From: Eubacteriaceae bacterium
GTDB taxonomy: Bacteria; Bacillota; Clostridia; Lachnospirales; Lachnospiraceae
Length of the DNA stretch: 64,000 nucleotides
Direction of reading: 5' to 3'
Assembly (NCBI GenBank): GCA_910574895.1
Contig: CAJTDQ010000002.1
Location: 307,636-371,635 of the forward strand
Both the position numbers and the translations under genes were made by a program. Within the stretch, counting starts at the first letter, position 1, and every line of letters starts with the position of its first letter. This document shows positions 1 to 10,478 of this stretch, piece after piece. The notes beneath the pieces were generated by a model. It ran no database searches. It worked only from the letters and a program-made list of their open reading frames with translations, and was not told the origin of the DNA.

Positions 1-92
1 TCAATAAAAGGGATTTTTATTTCGTTTAATAGATAAAACTAATTTAAATTACTTTTTTATTTTACAGTGGTTTAAATTTTTAGGAGGTATTT

Positions 93-1472
93 ATGAGTAA
101 AAAACAAAAGTCTTCGGACATTAAAACAGGATATTATGGATATAGCTCTGAAACAGGCAGTTCCAGAAAAAATACAAACATGAAAAAACAAAGAAAAGCA
201 AAAGGCTCAAATGTCGGTAAAGCTTTGGGTATTATTCTTGTTATATTACAATTAATTGCATCTGTAGCTTTTGTATGGATGTTTTTATCCAAAGGTTTCG
301 CTTTTACTTCTGCCGGCGTTGTTGCAGGTATCATTGCAGTTCTTATTATTCTTCTGGCAGTTGTATTATTTCTTCTGCAAAGAACAAAAAATGCCCAGAC
401 TTTTGGCAAGATAATTTCTATTGTTTTAATTATTATTCTTGCATTGGGGTGTTATTATCTTTCCAAAGACTTAAGCAAATTTACAACCGGTGATAAATTA
501 GACGATACGCCTTTTGTTGTCTTCGTATCTGCTAATGATACTTTTGGTGAATTTAATGAAAAAACCTTAGGACGTTCTGACACAAATATTCTTGCGATTG
601 TAAATCCGAAGAATCATAATGTTCTTATGATTTCTACACCAAGAGATTATTATGTTCCTGTTCAGGCACAGGCTGTCGCTCCGGAATCATACGATAAATT
701 AACCCATGTAGGTCTTTATGGAAAAGGAACTGCCAAAAAGAAAACAGACGGTTCTCCTGCTACCGCAAGTGACTGGCAATGGGCATATGAAGTGAACTGG
801 GATTCAGGAAATAAAGCATTAATGAATACATTAAAGCATTTGTATAAATTCAATGTTCCAAATAAACATTATCATTATATTAAACTGAACTTTACCGGTT
901 TTTCAGACTTAATTGATGCTATGGGAGGCATTACTGTCAATGTAGACAAGCCTTTCCGTACCAGAACTTATGCATCTTATGGCGATAACGATACCGGCGA
1001 AAGAAAAACATATACCTATACAAAAGGTAAAATGAAAATGGATGGAGCCACAGCTCTGACTTTTGCCAGAGAACGTCATTCTTTCGCTAACGGGGACATG
1101 CAGAGAAACAAAAATCAGGTTAAAGTTTTAAAAGCAATTGAAAAGAAAGCTCTCAGCGGAAATACTTTGTTACGTTACAACAGTATATTAGATGCTATTG
1201 AAAATTGCTTTGCGACCAACATTGATATCTCTTCATCTATTAATCTATTAAAAGATGGAGGAAGTGACGGATGGAACATTATGTCATTTAGTGTTATTGG
1301 TACTCCTTCCAGACAAATTTGTACATTTACAGGTACATCACTGTCTGTTGTAATGCAGGATGAAGAATCTGTAAATCGTGCAAGTAACTTGATTAAAATG
1401 ACTTTAGACGGTAAGAGTACAGAAGAAATAAAGAAGCAGATTAAAGCATACAATAAAGAGCAGGGAAATTAA
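93..1472 (+). CDS. LytR-CpsA-Psr (LCP) family cell wall polymer ligase
   Basis: 459 aa. LCP enzymes move undecaprenyl-linked glycopolymers such as teichoic acids or capsule onto peptidoglycan outside the membrane. The N-terminus is basic and followed by three hydrophobic helices (about residues 43-66, 73-96 and 104-124). An extracytoplasmic LCP domain follows, with the family landmarks [17 protein letters not shown] and the arginine-rich [15 protein letters not shown] near residue 330-345. The ATG sits seven bases after TAGGAGG, a clear start. The gene lies 13 bp before murG, so the two are probably co-transcribed. The teichoic-type polymer genes a few kb away are a plausible source of substrate (inference). 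The family is confident; the exact polymer is not known. Confidence 0.93.
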   Translation: MSKKQKSSDIKTGYYGYSSETGSSRKNTNMKKQRKAKGSNVGKALGIILVILQLIASVAFVWMFLSKGFAFTSAGVVAGIIAVLIILLAVVLFLLQRTKNAQTFGKIISIVLIIILALGCYYLSKDLSKFTTGDKLDDTPFVVFVSANDTFGEFNEKTLGRSDTNILAIVNPKNHNVLMISTPRDYYVPVQAQAVAPESYDKLTHVGLYGKGTAKKKTDGSPATASDWQWAYEVNWDSGNKALMNTLKHLYKFNVPNKHYHYIKLNFTGFSDLIDAMGGITVNVDKPFRTRTYASYGDNDTGERKTYTYTKGKMKMDGATALTFARERHSFANGDMQRNKNQVKVLKAIEKKALSGNTLLRYNSILDAIENCFATNIDISSSINLLKDGGSDGWNIMSFSVIGTPSRQICTFTGTSLSVVMQDEESVNRASNLIKMTLDGKSTEEIKKQIKAYNKEQGN

Positions 1473-1485
1473 AAAGAGGTGCACT

Positions 1486-2547
1486 ATGAAAAAAATTATT
1501 TTAACCGGCGGGGGAACTGCCGGTCATGTAACACCCAATATTGCATTAATTCCAAAATTAAAAGAATCTGGATATGAGATAAAATACATTGGCTCCAAAG
1601 GAGGCATGGAAACGCAGCTTGTAAAAGATGCCGGACTGGATTATACAGGCATTTCATCAGGAAAATTAAGACGATATTTCAGTTGGAAAAACTTTTCTGA
1701 TCCTTTCAGAGTTTTAAGAGGATATTTTCAGGCAAAAAAAATTATTAAAAAGTATAAACCCGATATTGTTTTTTCAAAAGGCGGTTTTGTGACAGTACCT
1801 GTTGTGTTTGCTGCAGACAAATATAATATTCCGGTTATTATTCACGAGTCTGATATGACTCCAGGACTTGCAAACAGGCTGGCTATTAAAAAGGCCACAA
1901 AAGTATGTCACAATTTTCCTGAAACAGCTAAATATCTGGGGGAAAAAGCAGTTCACACCGGCTCTCCTATCCGAGCAGAACTCTTTACAGGGAATAAACT
2001 TACTGCCCTGGATATGTGCGGCTTCACCGCCAACAAACCGGTTATTATGGTAACTGGCGGCAGCCTTGGGGCTGAAAACGTAAATAAGCTTGTTCGTGCT
2101 GCACTTCCTGAACTTTTAAAAGATTTTCAGGTAGCACACCTTTGTGGAAAAGGAAAGCTGGATCCAACCCTTGCAAATACGAAGGGTTATGCCCAGTTTG
2201 AATATATCAGCGAACAAATGAAAGATTTTTTTGCAATGGCAGATATTATTATCTCCAGAGCGGGTGCAAACAGCATCTGTGAAATATCTGCACTTAAAAA
2301 ACCAAATATTCTGATTCCACTATCTGCCAGCGCCAGCCGGGGCGATCAGATATTAAACGCAAAATCTTACGCAAAACAAGGTTTCAGTGAAGTTCTTGAC
2401 GAAGACGTGGCAACGAAAGATGACCTCATTTCCACAGTACATAAAGTATACGACAACCGTAACACCTATATTAACGCTATGTCCAAATCTTCCGGCACAG
2501 GCGGTGTTGAAAAAATCGTATCACTAATAAAAGAATTAAGTAAGTAA
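1486..2547 (+). CDS. murG: MurG, UDP-GlcNAc:lipid I N-acetylglucosaminyltransferase
   Basis: 353 aa, the normal MurG length. It converts lipid I to lipid II on the cytoplasmic face of the membrane. The N-terminal glycine-rich loop [11 protein letters not shown] and the GGSLGA and [10 protein letters not shown] motifs of the C-terminal UDP-GlcNAc domain are all present. The start follows AAGAGGTG. It is the second gene after the LCP enzyme. Finding murG away from a dcw cluster is seen in some Clostridia. There is no sign of truncation. Confidence 0.96.
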   Translation: MKKIILTGGGTAGHVTPNIALIPKLKESGYEIKYIGSKGGMETQLVKDAGLDYTGISSGKLRRYFSWKNFSDPFRVLRGYFQAKKIIKKYKPDIVFSKGGFVTVPVVFAADKYNIPVIIHESDMTPGLANRLAIKKATKVCHNFPETAKYLGEKAVHTGSPIRAELFTGNKLTALDMCGFTANKPVIMVTGGSLGAENVNKLVRAALPELLKDFQVAHLCGKGKLDPTLANTKGYAQFEYISEQMKDFFAMADIIISRAGANSICEISALKKPNILIPLSASASRGDQILNAKSYAKQGFSEVLDEDVATKDDLISTVHKVYDNRNTYINAMSKSSGTGGVEKIVSLIKELSK

Positions 2548-2580
2548 TTTTGCCAAACACATGTGATATACTATTTATTC

Positions 2581-2830
2581 GCAGCGGAGACAGGTGCAGT
2601 AACATATTGGCAAACTTCATAGCTTAAATATTTGTTGTTAGACAAAAGAAAAGGAACGCTTTTAAAGCATCGGATACAACTTCGGAGAAATTTGATAATT
2701 TCTTCTCCGTGAATCCTTAAAATCTGATTCGGTATCAGATTTTAGCTTTAAGCATTCCTTTTCTTTTTGTCTACAAATATTTTAAGTTATTCAATGTTTG
2801 CCAATATGTTACTGCGCCTGTTCCCGCTGC
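2581..2830. repeat. Long imperfect palindromic element between murG and the HIT gene
   Basis: This fills most of a 319 bp gap between convergent genes. The outer arms, 2581-2615 and 2796-2830, match as inverted repeats at 32 of 35 positions (3 mismatches by eye). Inner arms around 2624-2667 and 2751-2785 also pair imperfectly. The centre holds two smaller hairpins, one built on CGGAGAAA/TTTCTTCTCCG (about 2691-2709) and one on AAAATCTGATTC/GGTATCAGATTTT (about 2719-2743). It has no ORF of note. It may be a MITE-like or palindromic intergenic repeat; it could also end transcription from both sides. Confidence 0.8.
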
Positions 2831-2866
2831 CAGCAAATAAAATCCTACAAGGCTTTGGCAGAATAA

Positions 2867-3277
2867 CTACAGAATCTCTTTTGCTTTTGCTGCGATTTTT
2901 TCAAGACCTTCTGTGTCCTGCGTTCCCGGTGTCCATTTAATATGAGCATCGTCATCATCATACCTTGGAATCACATGGATGTGCAGATGGAACACAGACT
3001 GACCTGCTACTTCTCCATTATTCTGTAATATATTAACACCCTTGCAGCCTGTTGCTTCTTTCAGAGCTGCTGCAACCCTCTTTGCCACAATATGAGCATG
3101 TGCCAATAGTTCATCCTGAATTTCAAATACATTTGCTGCATGCTCCTTTGGTATTACTAAAGCATGTCCCAATGTCGCTGGTGAGATATCAAAAATCACT
3201 TTGACTTTATCATCCTCATACAATGTATTTGACGGAATCTCTCCTGCTGCTATTTTACAAAAAATACAATCACTCAT
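2867..3277 (-). CDS. HIT family nucleotide-binding hydrolase
   Basis: 136 aa from the ATG at 3277, chosen because GGGAGGAAAT lies just before it and the protein then starts MSDCIFCKI as HIT proteins do. The open frame extends to 3349 without another good signal. The histidine triad HLHIHVIPR is near residue 100, and the N-terminal CIFCKI is the paired-cysteine motif common in bacterial HIT proteins. The family hydrolyses nucleoside phosphoramidates or AMP-linked compounds; the substrate here is unknown. It lies 28 bp downstream of the rhomboid gene, in the same direction. Confidence 0.92.
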   Translation of the reverse strand: MSDCIFCKIAAGEIPSNTLYEDDKVKVIFDISPATLGHALVIPKEHAANVFEIQDELLAHAHIVAKRVAAALKEATGCKGVNILQNNGEVAGQSVFHLHIHVIPRYDDDDAHIKWTPGTQDTEGLEKIAAKAKEIL

Positions 3278-3305
3278 TATATTTCCTCCCTTTATATTTT
3301 TTATT

Positions 3306-3914
3306 TTACAGATAAAATCTTTTATTATATTGCGGATGATACAGAACAAATGCCATAATCACCCCAGCTAATGCGCCGCCCAGATGAGCCATCCAGTCTA
3401 CGCCTTCTTCCATGTTTCCAAAAACCATTAAAGCAAACAAAATAATCAAACGTGGTGTGGATACCTCTCCCATCTGTTTTCTGTTCTTAAATATCATGAC
3501 CAACATGACACCAAAAATACCAAATACCGCTCCGGAGGCGCCAACACTTACCACTGCTTCATTCATTTGCATTTCTGCAAATGCCGAAATGAGCGAGCCA
3601 CCAATACCACAGACAAAATATGTTATAAAATATTTTATCGGTCCATATTCTTTTTCAATCTGATATCCCAGAATACCTAACATAAACATGTTGTTTAAAA
3701 TATGCTCCGCACCGGAATGAATAAACATATGCGTAAGCAGCCGGTACCACTGCCCCTGTTCAAAAACATCCGGCCAGTACATCGCACCGTGCTCATATAA
3801 ATACAATGTGCTTTCTGTATCACCTAATATTTCCATTCCAAGGAAAACAATCACATTTATGATAATAAGACCTGCCGTTATAATTGGTATATCTCTCATT
3901 CTTTCGTTATACAT
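3306..3914 (-). CDS. Rhomboid family intramembrane serine protease
   Basis: About 202 aa from ATG 3914, which has GAGGAAAT upstream. A TTG at 3944 overlaps the stop of the gene before it and would add 10 residues, but it lacks a ribosome binding site. The six hydrophobic segments expected of a bacterial rhomboid are present. The catalytic serine is in GASGAVFG, the catalytic histidine in DWMAHLGGALAG, and the HxxxN pattern sits in EHILNN. The family cleaves transmembrane segments of other membrane proteins. It is probably co-transcribed with the teichoic-type fusion upstream and HIT downstream; the substrate is unknown. Confidence 0.92.
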   Translation of the reverse strand: MYNERMRDIPIITAGLIIINVIVFLGMEILGDTESTLYLYEHGAMYWPDVFEQGQWYRLLTHMFIHSGAEHILNNMFMLGILGYQIEKEYGPIKYFITYFVCGIGGSLISAFAEMQMNEAVVSVGASGAVFGIFGVMLVMIFKNRKQMGEVSTPRLIILFALMVFGNMEEGVDWMAHLGGALAGVIMAFVLYHPQYNKRFYL

Positions 3915-3940
3915 ATACTTATTTCCATTTCCTCTATCTG

Positions 3941-6757
3941 TCAATCATTGTTCATATAGTCATTTATTACTTTTGAAATTCGCTCACAACTATGTCCGTC
4001 ACATCCCGTCATATATTTCCTAATAAATGACTCATGTTTTTCTGAAACAGTCTGCTTACTGCAATCTGCCAGATAATTTTCTAATTCCTCCTGATTTTGA
4101 TATACATCTCCTGGAAGATCATCCGGATAATTCAGATAAAACCCTCTGTTATAAATAGCCAGATCATAACAGAAAAATGCAATCGGCTTGTTTAATAATG
4201 CATATTCAAATATAACTGATGAATAATCTGTTATCAGCATATCCGAAATAAACATTAAATCGTTCGTAGAGAAATCTCTCATGACTTTAATATTATCATA
4301 CTTATGCGGAATAATATCATTTTTCATAACCGGATGTGGACAGATCAAAAACTGCTGATTTGGCAGCAACTTTTCTGACAGCCTGTCAAAATCAATTCCT
4401 GGCTCAAATACCTGTCTGCCTTTACCTGCATCTCTAAATGTCGGTGCATATATAATAACAAACTTATCCTTCAATTCCGGATGTTTCTCATATATCGCCT
4501 TTTTCTTCGTCTCAATATATTCCTGATTGAAAAAATCATCTGTTCGCGGTGCTCCCATCGCCTTAACCTTTTTTAAATTAATATCAAAAGCATCTGCATA
4601 AATCGGACGGATTCTTTCACCGCTGACAATCATCATATTGTATTGGGCATGAGTAGCTTTATCAGTACTTATAGCCATGTTCGTTCCTCTCTGACCAAAC
4701 TTCTTAAAAGCTCCACACGCATGCCACAGCTGAATCACTCTCTGCTCCGGTTTCAAATCAAAATATCTCAAATATTTCACATAATCATCTGTGACAATAA
4801 CTTTACTTGTAGCTATTAATTTAATCATCTTTAACATTGCAGGAATGCTATGTGGCAGCATTGCTGCACAAATCACTTTATTTCCCTTCACATATGGATA
4901 AAGTGCCTTCATATTGCCTTCTAATTCTCCGTCTTTTCGAATCGTAACAAATAAAACACGATGTACTACTTTTTTCTGACTGTAATACTCTATTGCTTTC
5001 TTCATAATTCTTTCATTAAAAGTGTTTGGTTCGTTATCGATTAATTTCACAAAAGATTCTACCGGATTTATTAAGATGTTTTCATGATTCAAATCCTCCG
5101 GATTATCCTGAAAATACTGTTCTGACCAATCACTCGCTTCTTCAGTTCCTATATAATCTAAAAATGTATCTTCTGCATCATTATAAATGACAATACCATC
5201 ATTAAAAAACAAATATGAACCTTTCTGATACATCTCTTCAAATCTTGACAATAACGTTTCTTCATCACCAAGATTCAGCTGTTTAATAAAATCTGTCTTA
5301 AAAAACTTATTTGCCAAAGTTTTATCAAAACATAATGCCTGATTATATTCCATCCTTGTTGACAAAGAATCCTGTGCTATTTTATTTACATAAACAGGTT
5401 GTGCTTCTCCGAATGTATTATGATATATCACCTCAGAAATAAAATCTCTGTTTCCTTTTATAAATCTTTTAAAGACATACTTAAATGCATTATTAGCATA
5501 CACTACCTTATCATCGCAGAAAACGATATATTGTGTATCTGCTTGTTTTACTGCCTTATTCTGCAATTCTTTTTCAGAGTCTGCTTGTATATAGAAAATA
5601 TTTCCATATACAAGACTGTTTTCTTCAACCTCTGTTCTCATAGCCTCCGGAACTACAATTCTGATTCCAACAAGATTCTGTTTTGTAAGACTTCTTAGAC
5701 ATTCGACAAATTCTTTTTTGCGCTCTTTTTCCCCATATAGAACTGCCGTAAAATCAGCCCTTTTTAATACTTCTTCCTTGCTTCCACATAAATCGAACAA
5801 CTGAATATCCGGATTTTCATCTGCTATCAATGAGATATTTTTTACATCAAGAATTTGAATCTTTTCTTGTATTTCGGAAACAATGAGTCTGGCTGTCTCC
5901 TCCTCTAAACTCCATATCTTAGAATAAAACTGCCTGATTAATATATTTAATTCTTTGAATATAATTTTATTTAAATAATCTGCAATTTCAGAGTTTTTTC
6001 TAGCTTCTTTGATTGTTTGATACTCCGTATGGTCCCTTAAAATACTCTCTGTTGCACATTCTAAAATAATTCTATGCGCCTCAATATAATCTTTTACCTT
6101 GGAATCAGATATCGTCTCTGTAATAGCATTTCCCTCACCATTTAATCTTCTGTAATGAAATATAATCTCGTTATAACCTGCAACTCTGTGAATATGGTAC
6201 ACATAATTCATCAAAAATGCTCCGTCTTCTGAATATGAGATTGGAGGAAGTCTAAAATGATACTGATCTATGATATCCTTTTTAAATAACTTATTAGACA
6301 GTGAAAACGTCCACAAAATTCTAGCATCATATTTATCAATGATATCTTCCTCTATCAACTCCTCAATATCTCTTACTCTCGTCGTTGTATAATTATCGAA
6401 AATATCATACCCTGCAATTACTAACTCTGCTCTTTTTGATACCGCAGTATTATACATTCCTTCCAATGCAGTTAATTCCAATATATCATCAGAATCAAAG
6501 AAGAAAATGTACTCTCCTTTTGCCACATCCAATCCTGCATTTCTGGCCGAAGATGGTCCACCATTTTCCTTGTCAATTACATTTAATATTGCATATTTCT
6601 TTTCGTACTCTTGTAATATTTCCAATGTATTATCTTTGGAACCATCATTTACTACGATAACTTCATAACCGTCAATCGTTTGATTTAATACGCTCTCAAG
6701 AGTCTCCTCTAAATATAAAGCTGCATTATATGCAGCCATAATTACCGATATTTTCAC
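3941..6757 (-). CDS. GT2 glycosyltransferase fused to a CDP-glycerol (or ribitol) phosphotransferase
   Basis: About 938 aa. The GTG at 6757 is preferred: AAAGGGGC precedes it and the protein then opens directly on the GT-A fold (KISVIMAAYNA). The open frame runs on to 6811 without a better signal. The N-terminal 250 residues are GT2, with the nucleotide-sugar motif FFFDSDDIL. The middle (about 330-560) looks like a degenerate repeat of a transferase domain. The C-terminal 300 residues are TagF/TarL-like, with LWHACGAFKKFG near 678, YAPTFRD, and ITDYSSVIFEYALL near 842. The family polymerises glycerol- or ribitol-phosphate for teichoic-type polymers at the inner membrane face. The tarI-tarJ genes nearby favour ribitol-phosphate (inference). 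Confidence 0.88.
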   Translation of the reverse strand: MKISVIMAAYNAALYLEETLESVLNQTIDGYEVIVVNDGSKDNTLEILQEYEKKYAILNVIDKENGGPSSARNAGLDVAKGEYIFFFDSDDILELTALEGMYNTAVSKRAELVIAGYDIFDNYTTTRVRDIEELIEEDIIDKYDARILWTFSLSNKLFKKDIIDQYHFRLPPISYSEDGAFLMNYVYHIHRVAGYNEIIFHYRRLNGEGNAITETISDSKVKDYIEAHRIILECATESILRDHTEYQTIKEARKNSEIADYLNKIIFKELNILIRQFYSKIWSLEEETARLIVSEIQEKIQILDVKNISLIADENPDIQLFDLCGSKEEVLKRADFTAVLYGEKERKKEFVECLRSLTKQNLVGIRIVVPEAMRTEVEENSLVYGNIFYIQADSEKELQNKAVKQADTQYIVFCDDKVVYANNAFKYVFKRFIKGNRDFISEVIYHNTFGEAQPVYVNKIAQDSLSTRMEYNQALCFDKTLANKFFKTDFIKQLNLGDEETLLSRFEEMYQKGSYLFFNDGIVIYNDAEDTFLDYIGTEEASDWSEQYFQDNPEDLNHENILINPVESFVKLIDNEPNTFNERIMKKAIEYYSQKKVVHRVLFVTIRKDGELEGNMKALYPYVKGNKVICAAMLPHSIPAMLKMIKLIATSKVIVTDDYVKYLRYFDLKPEQRVIQLWHACGAFKKFGQRGTNMAISTDKATHAQYNMMIVSGERIRPIYADAFDINLKKVKAMGAPRTDDFFNQEYIETKKKAIYEKHPELKDKFVIIYAPTFRDAGKGRQVFEPGIDFDRLSEKLLPNQQFLICPHPVMKNDIIPHKYDNIKVMRDFSTNDLMFISDMLITDYSSVIFEYALLNKPIAFFCYDLAIYNRGFYLNYPDDLPGDVYQNQEELENYLADCSKQTVSEKHESFIRKYMTGCDGHSCERISKVINDYMNND

Positions 6758-6951
6758 TTTATGCCCCTTTATACTTTTATATTTTCTAGTACATAATACC
6801 ATATATTGCATTATGTTATCAAGCCTGTCACAGTCATGCCTTCGGTTTGAAACTTTAATTTCCCCCGTGACAATCCTGTTGTTTATTATTCTTTACTATG
6901 CTAAAATTATTAATTATTATTGTTTTGTTTTTTAACAGATTGGAGCTTATA

Positions 6952-8010
6952 ATGATTTTCTTTTTATTAGTATTTTTATTAATTATATTTAAATCCATAA
7001 ATATCTGCACAAATGAAAACCATTTTAATACGAACTATTTAAGTATTGAAAATACAAATGTAATTAAAGGCATCTTTGTAATTTTGGTTATTTTTTCACA
7101 TAGTTCACAATACATTAACCTGAACAGTGTGTACGACAGTGCATATACCTCTTTTATGAAATTTATGGGGCAGATGATTGTATCAGTATTTTTATTTTAC
7201 TCGGGATATGGGATTATGGAATCTTTAAAAAAGAAAAAGTTTTCATATATTAAAACAATTCCAACAAAAAGATTTCTAAAAGTACTAATTAATTTTGATA
7301 TCGCTGTTTTACTATATCTTGTTTTAAATCTTATTTTAGGCTCTTATTATGATATAAAAACCACTATATTATCCTTTATCGGCTGGGAAAACATTGGAAA
7401 CTCCAACTGGTATATATTAGCTGTTTTAGTCCTATATCTTTTGACATTTATTGCATTCCTTCCTATGAAATGGTGGAATAACAGTAAATTTCTTTATTTA
7501 TACGCTGCCTTTTTTACTATATTGTCAATTGGATTCGTTTATTTTGAGATGAAAATGGGAAAGCAAAGTTATTACTATAATACAATTATTTTGTATGCAC
7601 TTGGCATATGGTATTCTTTACTAAAACAATACATTGAAAATATCACTTTTAAAAATGATATTATATATTCTGCCATATGTGCATTATTACTGCTGCTTTT
7701 ATATTTTTCTTATGACAACAGAGCCTCTTATGGTATCGAATCCTATAGTTTATGGGCAGTTTGCTTCACAATTACACTAATACTATTTTCAATGAAAGTA
7801 AGCTTTAAAAATACAATCCTTTCATGGTTTGGAACACATATTTTTAGTGTGTATATTTTGCAAAGAATTCCTATGATGATACTTCATCATTTGGGCATAG
7901 CTCAAAATCATAAATATTTCTTTATTATTTTATCTATTATAATTACTATCTGCCTTGCACAGATATTTGATAATTTTACCGGAAAGATGTGGAAAAGGAT
8001 TGCTTCTTAA
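6952..8010 (+). CDS. Acyltransferase-3-like integral membrane protein
   Basis: About 352 aa from ATG 6952, which has TTGGAG seven bases upstream. The frame is open to 6898 but without a signal there. It has ten or so hydrophobic helices. The order NTNVIKGIFVILVIFSHSS near residue 35-53 matches the first helix of the acyltransferase-3 (OafA/WecH) family, where the conserved His lies after a helix start. This family O-acylates sugars or polymers at the membrane. It faces the opposite way to its neighbours and so has its own promoter. Base composition is very AT-rich compared with murG. A role in decorating the neighbouring polymer is an inference. Confidence 0.75.
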   Translation: MIFFLLVFLLIIFKSINICTNENHFNTNYLSIENTNVIKGIFVILVIFSHSSQYINLNSVYDSAYTSFMKFMGQMIVSVFLFYSGYGIMESLKKKKFSYIKTIPTKRFLKVLINFDIAVLLYLVLNLILGSYYDIKTTILSFIGWENIGNSNWYILAVLVLYLLTFIAFLPMKWWNNSKFLYLYAAFFTILSIGFVYFEMKMGKQSYYYNTIILYALGIWYSLLKQYIENITFKNDIIYSAICALLLLLLYFSYDNRASYGIESYSLWAVCFTITLILFSMKVSFKNTILSWFGTHIFSVYILQRIPMMILHHLGIAQNHKYFFIILSIIITICLAQIFDNFTGKMWKRIAS

Positions 8011-8014
8011 ATAA

Positions 8015-8058
8015 TAAAAAAGAAAACTGTTATATTACATTTAACAGTTTTCTTTTTT
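8015..8058. terminator. Bidirectional terminator
   Basis: AAAAAAGAAAACTGTTA is followed by TAACAGTTTTCTTTTTT after a 10 base loop. The A-run and T-run let it work for the acyltransferase gene on the plus strand and for the convergent gene on the minus strand. Confidence 0.9.
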
Positions 8059-8071
8059 CATATACCAAAAC

Positions 8072-9079
8072 TTATTTTACATATATCCCCTTAATCACTT
8101 CACATGGATTCTCTGATTCTACATAAGAAAAATATTGGGTAAATCTTTTGTTTATATCCTGATATCCTTTTAAATGCTCTGTGATTTTGTTTAAATCTCC
8201 AATATATAAATCAGGAAATCTTCTCTTCATAAACATTTCAAAATTATTTTCAGTATAGTTTATGCAATAAACCGGTTTCTCTCTGCCTGACATATAAGAT
8301 GCGTACATGCCACTGTTTGTAAACAAATATTCCGCAAAGTATAATATTCTTCTCGAATCCAGCGCCTTATTAATATACGCAAACTTTTCTGTATATTCAT
8401 TTCCCAGAGTTATTGCATTATTTAAAATTTCTTCGCTGTTTGTTAAAACAAAATATGAAGAATCTATGTTATCTAAGGCTTTTTTCAAATCGAACCCCTC
8501 GTATGGCGAAGGCTCATCTTTTTTTACTTTTCCATTTGTAAGAATAGCAATAACTTTTTTCCCTTTCATTTTGGGAAACATTGTCTCATATTTTTCACGC
8601 GAATCTTTTGCAGCCTTTTCCCGCCTCATATTCCATGCCATAGGTGTTACAACTTTTTCAATAATCTGAGAATTGGGTATGTTATAACATTTCGTATAAA
8701 CATCCTTTGCGAAAGGCGACCCTGCAATAATATAATCAAATCCTTTAAAAGAATTTGTTCTTTTATAATCAGACTCTGTCTCCACGCGGTTCACTGCCTT
8801 AAACTGATAATCATAAGGTACTGCAATTAGTACTTTTTTTCCTGTTTTATATTTCTTTCCCTGAATTGAGGCATCCACACAAATCACATTCTCTACTGTG
8901 TTACAGTAACGCTTCTTTGCATCTTTAAACCCTTTTTTTGCCATTCTATTTTTAGATGTTTCATCCGCCATAAAATAACTAAATTCTATATCTTCAATAT
9001 TATTTTTAAAATATTTTTGTACCAGCCTTAAATCTGGTGTCAATCCTCTTTTTCTTGAACTTGAAATTGATATTTTCAT
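8072..9079 (-). CDS. Putative CDP-glycerol/ribitol phosphotransferase-like protein
   Basis: 335 aa from ATG 9079 (GTGGAG upstream, 10 bp after the stop of the preceding gene). No domain is certain. The C-terminal half, with SRRILYFAEYLFTNSGMYAS and EKPVYCINYT, resembles the nucleotide-binding half of TagB/TagF enzymes, where a similar segment ends in a DYSS-type motif. Here the motif is TNSGM, so the usual Asp-Tyr is missing. The N-terminus is not GT-A. Position directly after a glycosyltransferase and tarIJ supports a role in the same surface polymer. It could equally be an unrelated GT-B enzyme; the function is not established. Confidence 0.5.
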   Translation of the reverse strand: MKISISSSRKRGLTPDLRLVQKYFKNNIEDIEFSYFMADETSKNRMAKKGFKDAKKRYCNTVENVICVDASIQGKKYKTGKKVLIAVPYDYQFKAVNRVETESDYKRTNSFKGFDYIIAGSPFAKDVYTKCYNIPNSQIIEKVVTPMAWNMRREKAAKDSREKYETMFPKMKGKKVIAILTNGKVKKDEPSPYEGFDLKKALDNIDSSYFVLTNSEEILNNAITLGNEYTEKFAYINKALDSRRILYFAEYLFTNSGMYASYMSGREKPVYCINYTENNFEMFMKRRFPDLYIGDLNKITEHLKGYQDINKRFTQYFSYVESENPCEVIKGIYVK

Positions 9080-9089
9080 ATACACTCCA

Positions 9090-10457
9090 CTATTCCATCC
9101 ACAGAATATCCTCTGTAGAAAATTCATTCAGCATAACATCTGTTCCGTCAATATGAATCCCCCATCTCGCCTCTTTCCAGCTGTATGGAAGATTAATAAC
9201 AAAACCGGCATTTCTATAATTTCTATAAACCTTATCTAAAATATATTTTTTTACCTTACATGGATATTTCTCAGCAACGATTTTCTGCCCATCCCGTTCT
9301 GCAAATATATAATCCTCTTCTTTCATTGCATATAACGGTGTTGCAAATCTGCCACGGATCCAGCCTTCATAACCCTGCTTACGGGTTCTTCCTAAAATCT
9401 TAACTGTTCTTTCAGAAATACATCCCAAAACATAATCTTTATACATTATCTGAACATCATTATCCACAGCATTACACTGGCTGTAAATTCTTTTACCTTC
9501 TCTAAAAGAGAACATTGCTTCTTTAATATATGCAGACGTATCAATTTGACTTATAATATCCTCTGATATTTCTTTTAGAACCATTGTAAGACCTTCTTTA
9601 AAATCTTTTAACTCCAGTGTATCTAAGGTATTTAAAACTGCTTCTCTATGACTCGGAAAAAAGTAAAGTCTCAAATGATTTGCCACCACAAACTGCACGT
9701 ATGGAATCACCTCTCCCTTTACTTTGTTACTGTAATCCATCAGCCTCATATAACCATTCTCTAAAAAAGCACGATAGCGCTCTTTCTTTCTCCATGAAGT
9801 ATCAACTAAAGATGATTCATCTTCTGCCTTTCTATAATAATATATCGCATCCTTTATAAGGCCATATTTTCCTTCCTTAATAATTGCCTGATTTAATGCC
9901 AGTGCATCTTCCCAAAAACTTAACTCTCTGTCAAATTTCACAGACCTCTTTGCATTCTTCCTAAGAAATACTCCACCAATATAATACTGCGGGAACTGAT
10001 AGTCTTCTGTTATGTCTACTACTTCTCTCTCTTCAAATCTCCAGTTAGACTTATGTTCACCTTCCTGTCTGCCTTTTAATATAATTTTTGAGGCTGCGAT
10101 ATGAATATCTTCATGTTCCAGAAAATAGTTCTGAACTTTTTCTAACGCTTCAACATCCAGATAATCATCTGAATCCAAAAATCCCATAATAACATTTCTT
10201 TTGTATTTACATTTCTTTATTCCATAGTTTCTGGCTTCCGACACCCCTTTATTTTGCTTGAAATGAGTCACAATAATGTTACGGGGATACTTCTTCTTAT
10301 ATTCATTACAGATTTTCAAAGAATTGTCACTGCTTGCATCATCAATCAAATGTATACAGATATTTTCTTTAAATGATAATGTCTGATGAATCACACTTTC
10401 AATCGTCTCTGTAAGATATTTCTCTGCATTATAAACCGGTATTATAATTCTAAACAT
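9090..10457 (-). CDS. GT2 family glycosyltransferase with C-terminal extension
   Basis: 455 aa with AAAAGGGGGA before the ATG. The first 220 residues are a GT-A glycosyltransferase: IIPVYNAEKYLTETIESV at the start, the metal-binding GFLDSDDYLD near residue 97, and an acceptor-site ED in FWEDALALNQ. The remaining 230 residues are a helical and beta region found in teichoic-acid-type glycosyltransferases of Firmicutes, without a motif I can name. It is the third gene of the run tarI-tarJ-GT2-TagB-like, with a spacing of 21 bp to tarJ. It probably adds a sugar to or within the ribitol-phosphate polymer (inference). Confidence 0.85.
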   Translation of the reverse strand: MFRIIIPVYNAEKYLTETIESVIHQTLSFKENICIHLIDDASSDNSLKICNEYKKKYPRNIIVTHFKQNKGVSEARNYGIKKCKYKRNVIMGFLDSDDYLDVEALEKVQNYFLEHEDIHIAASKIILKGRQEGEHKSNWRFEEREVVDITEDYQFPQYYIGGVFLRKNAKRSVKFDRELSFWEDALALNQAIIKEGKYGLIKDAIYYYRKAEDESSLVDTSWRKKERYRAFLENGYMRLMDYSNKVKGEVIPYVQFVVANHLRLYFFPSHREAVLNTLDTLELKDFKEGLTMVLKEISEDIISQIDTSAYIKEAMFSFREGKRIYSQCNAVDNDVQIMYKDYVLGCISERTVKILGRTRKQGYEGWIRGRFATPLYAMKEEDYIFAERDGQKIVAEKYPCKVKKYILDKVYRNYRNAGFVINLPYSWKEARWGIHIDGTDVMLNEFSTEDILWME

Positions 10458-10478
10458 TGTCTTCCCCCTTTTTACGTA

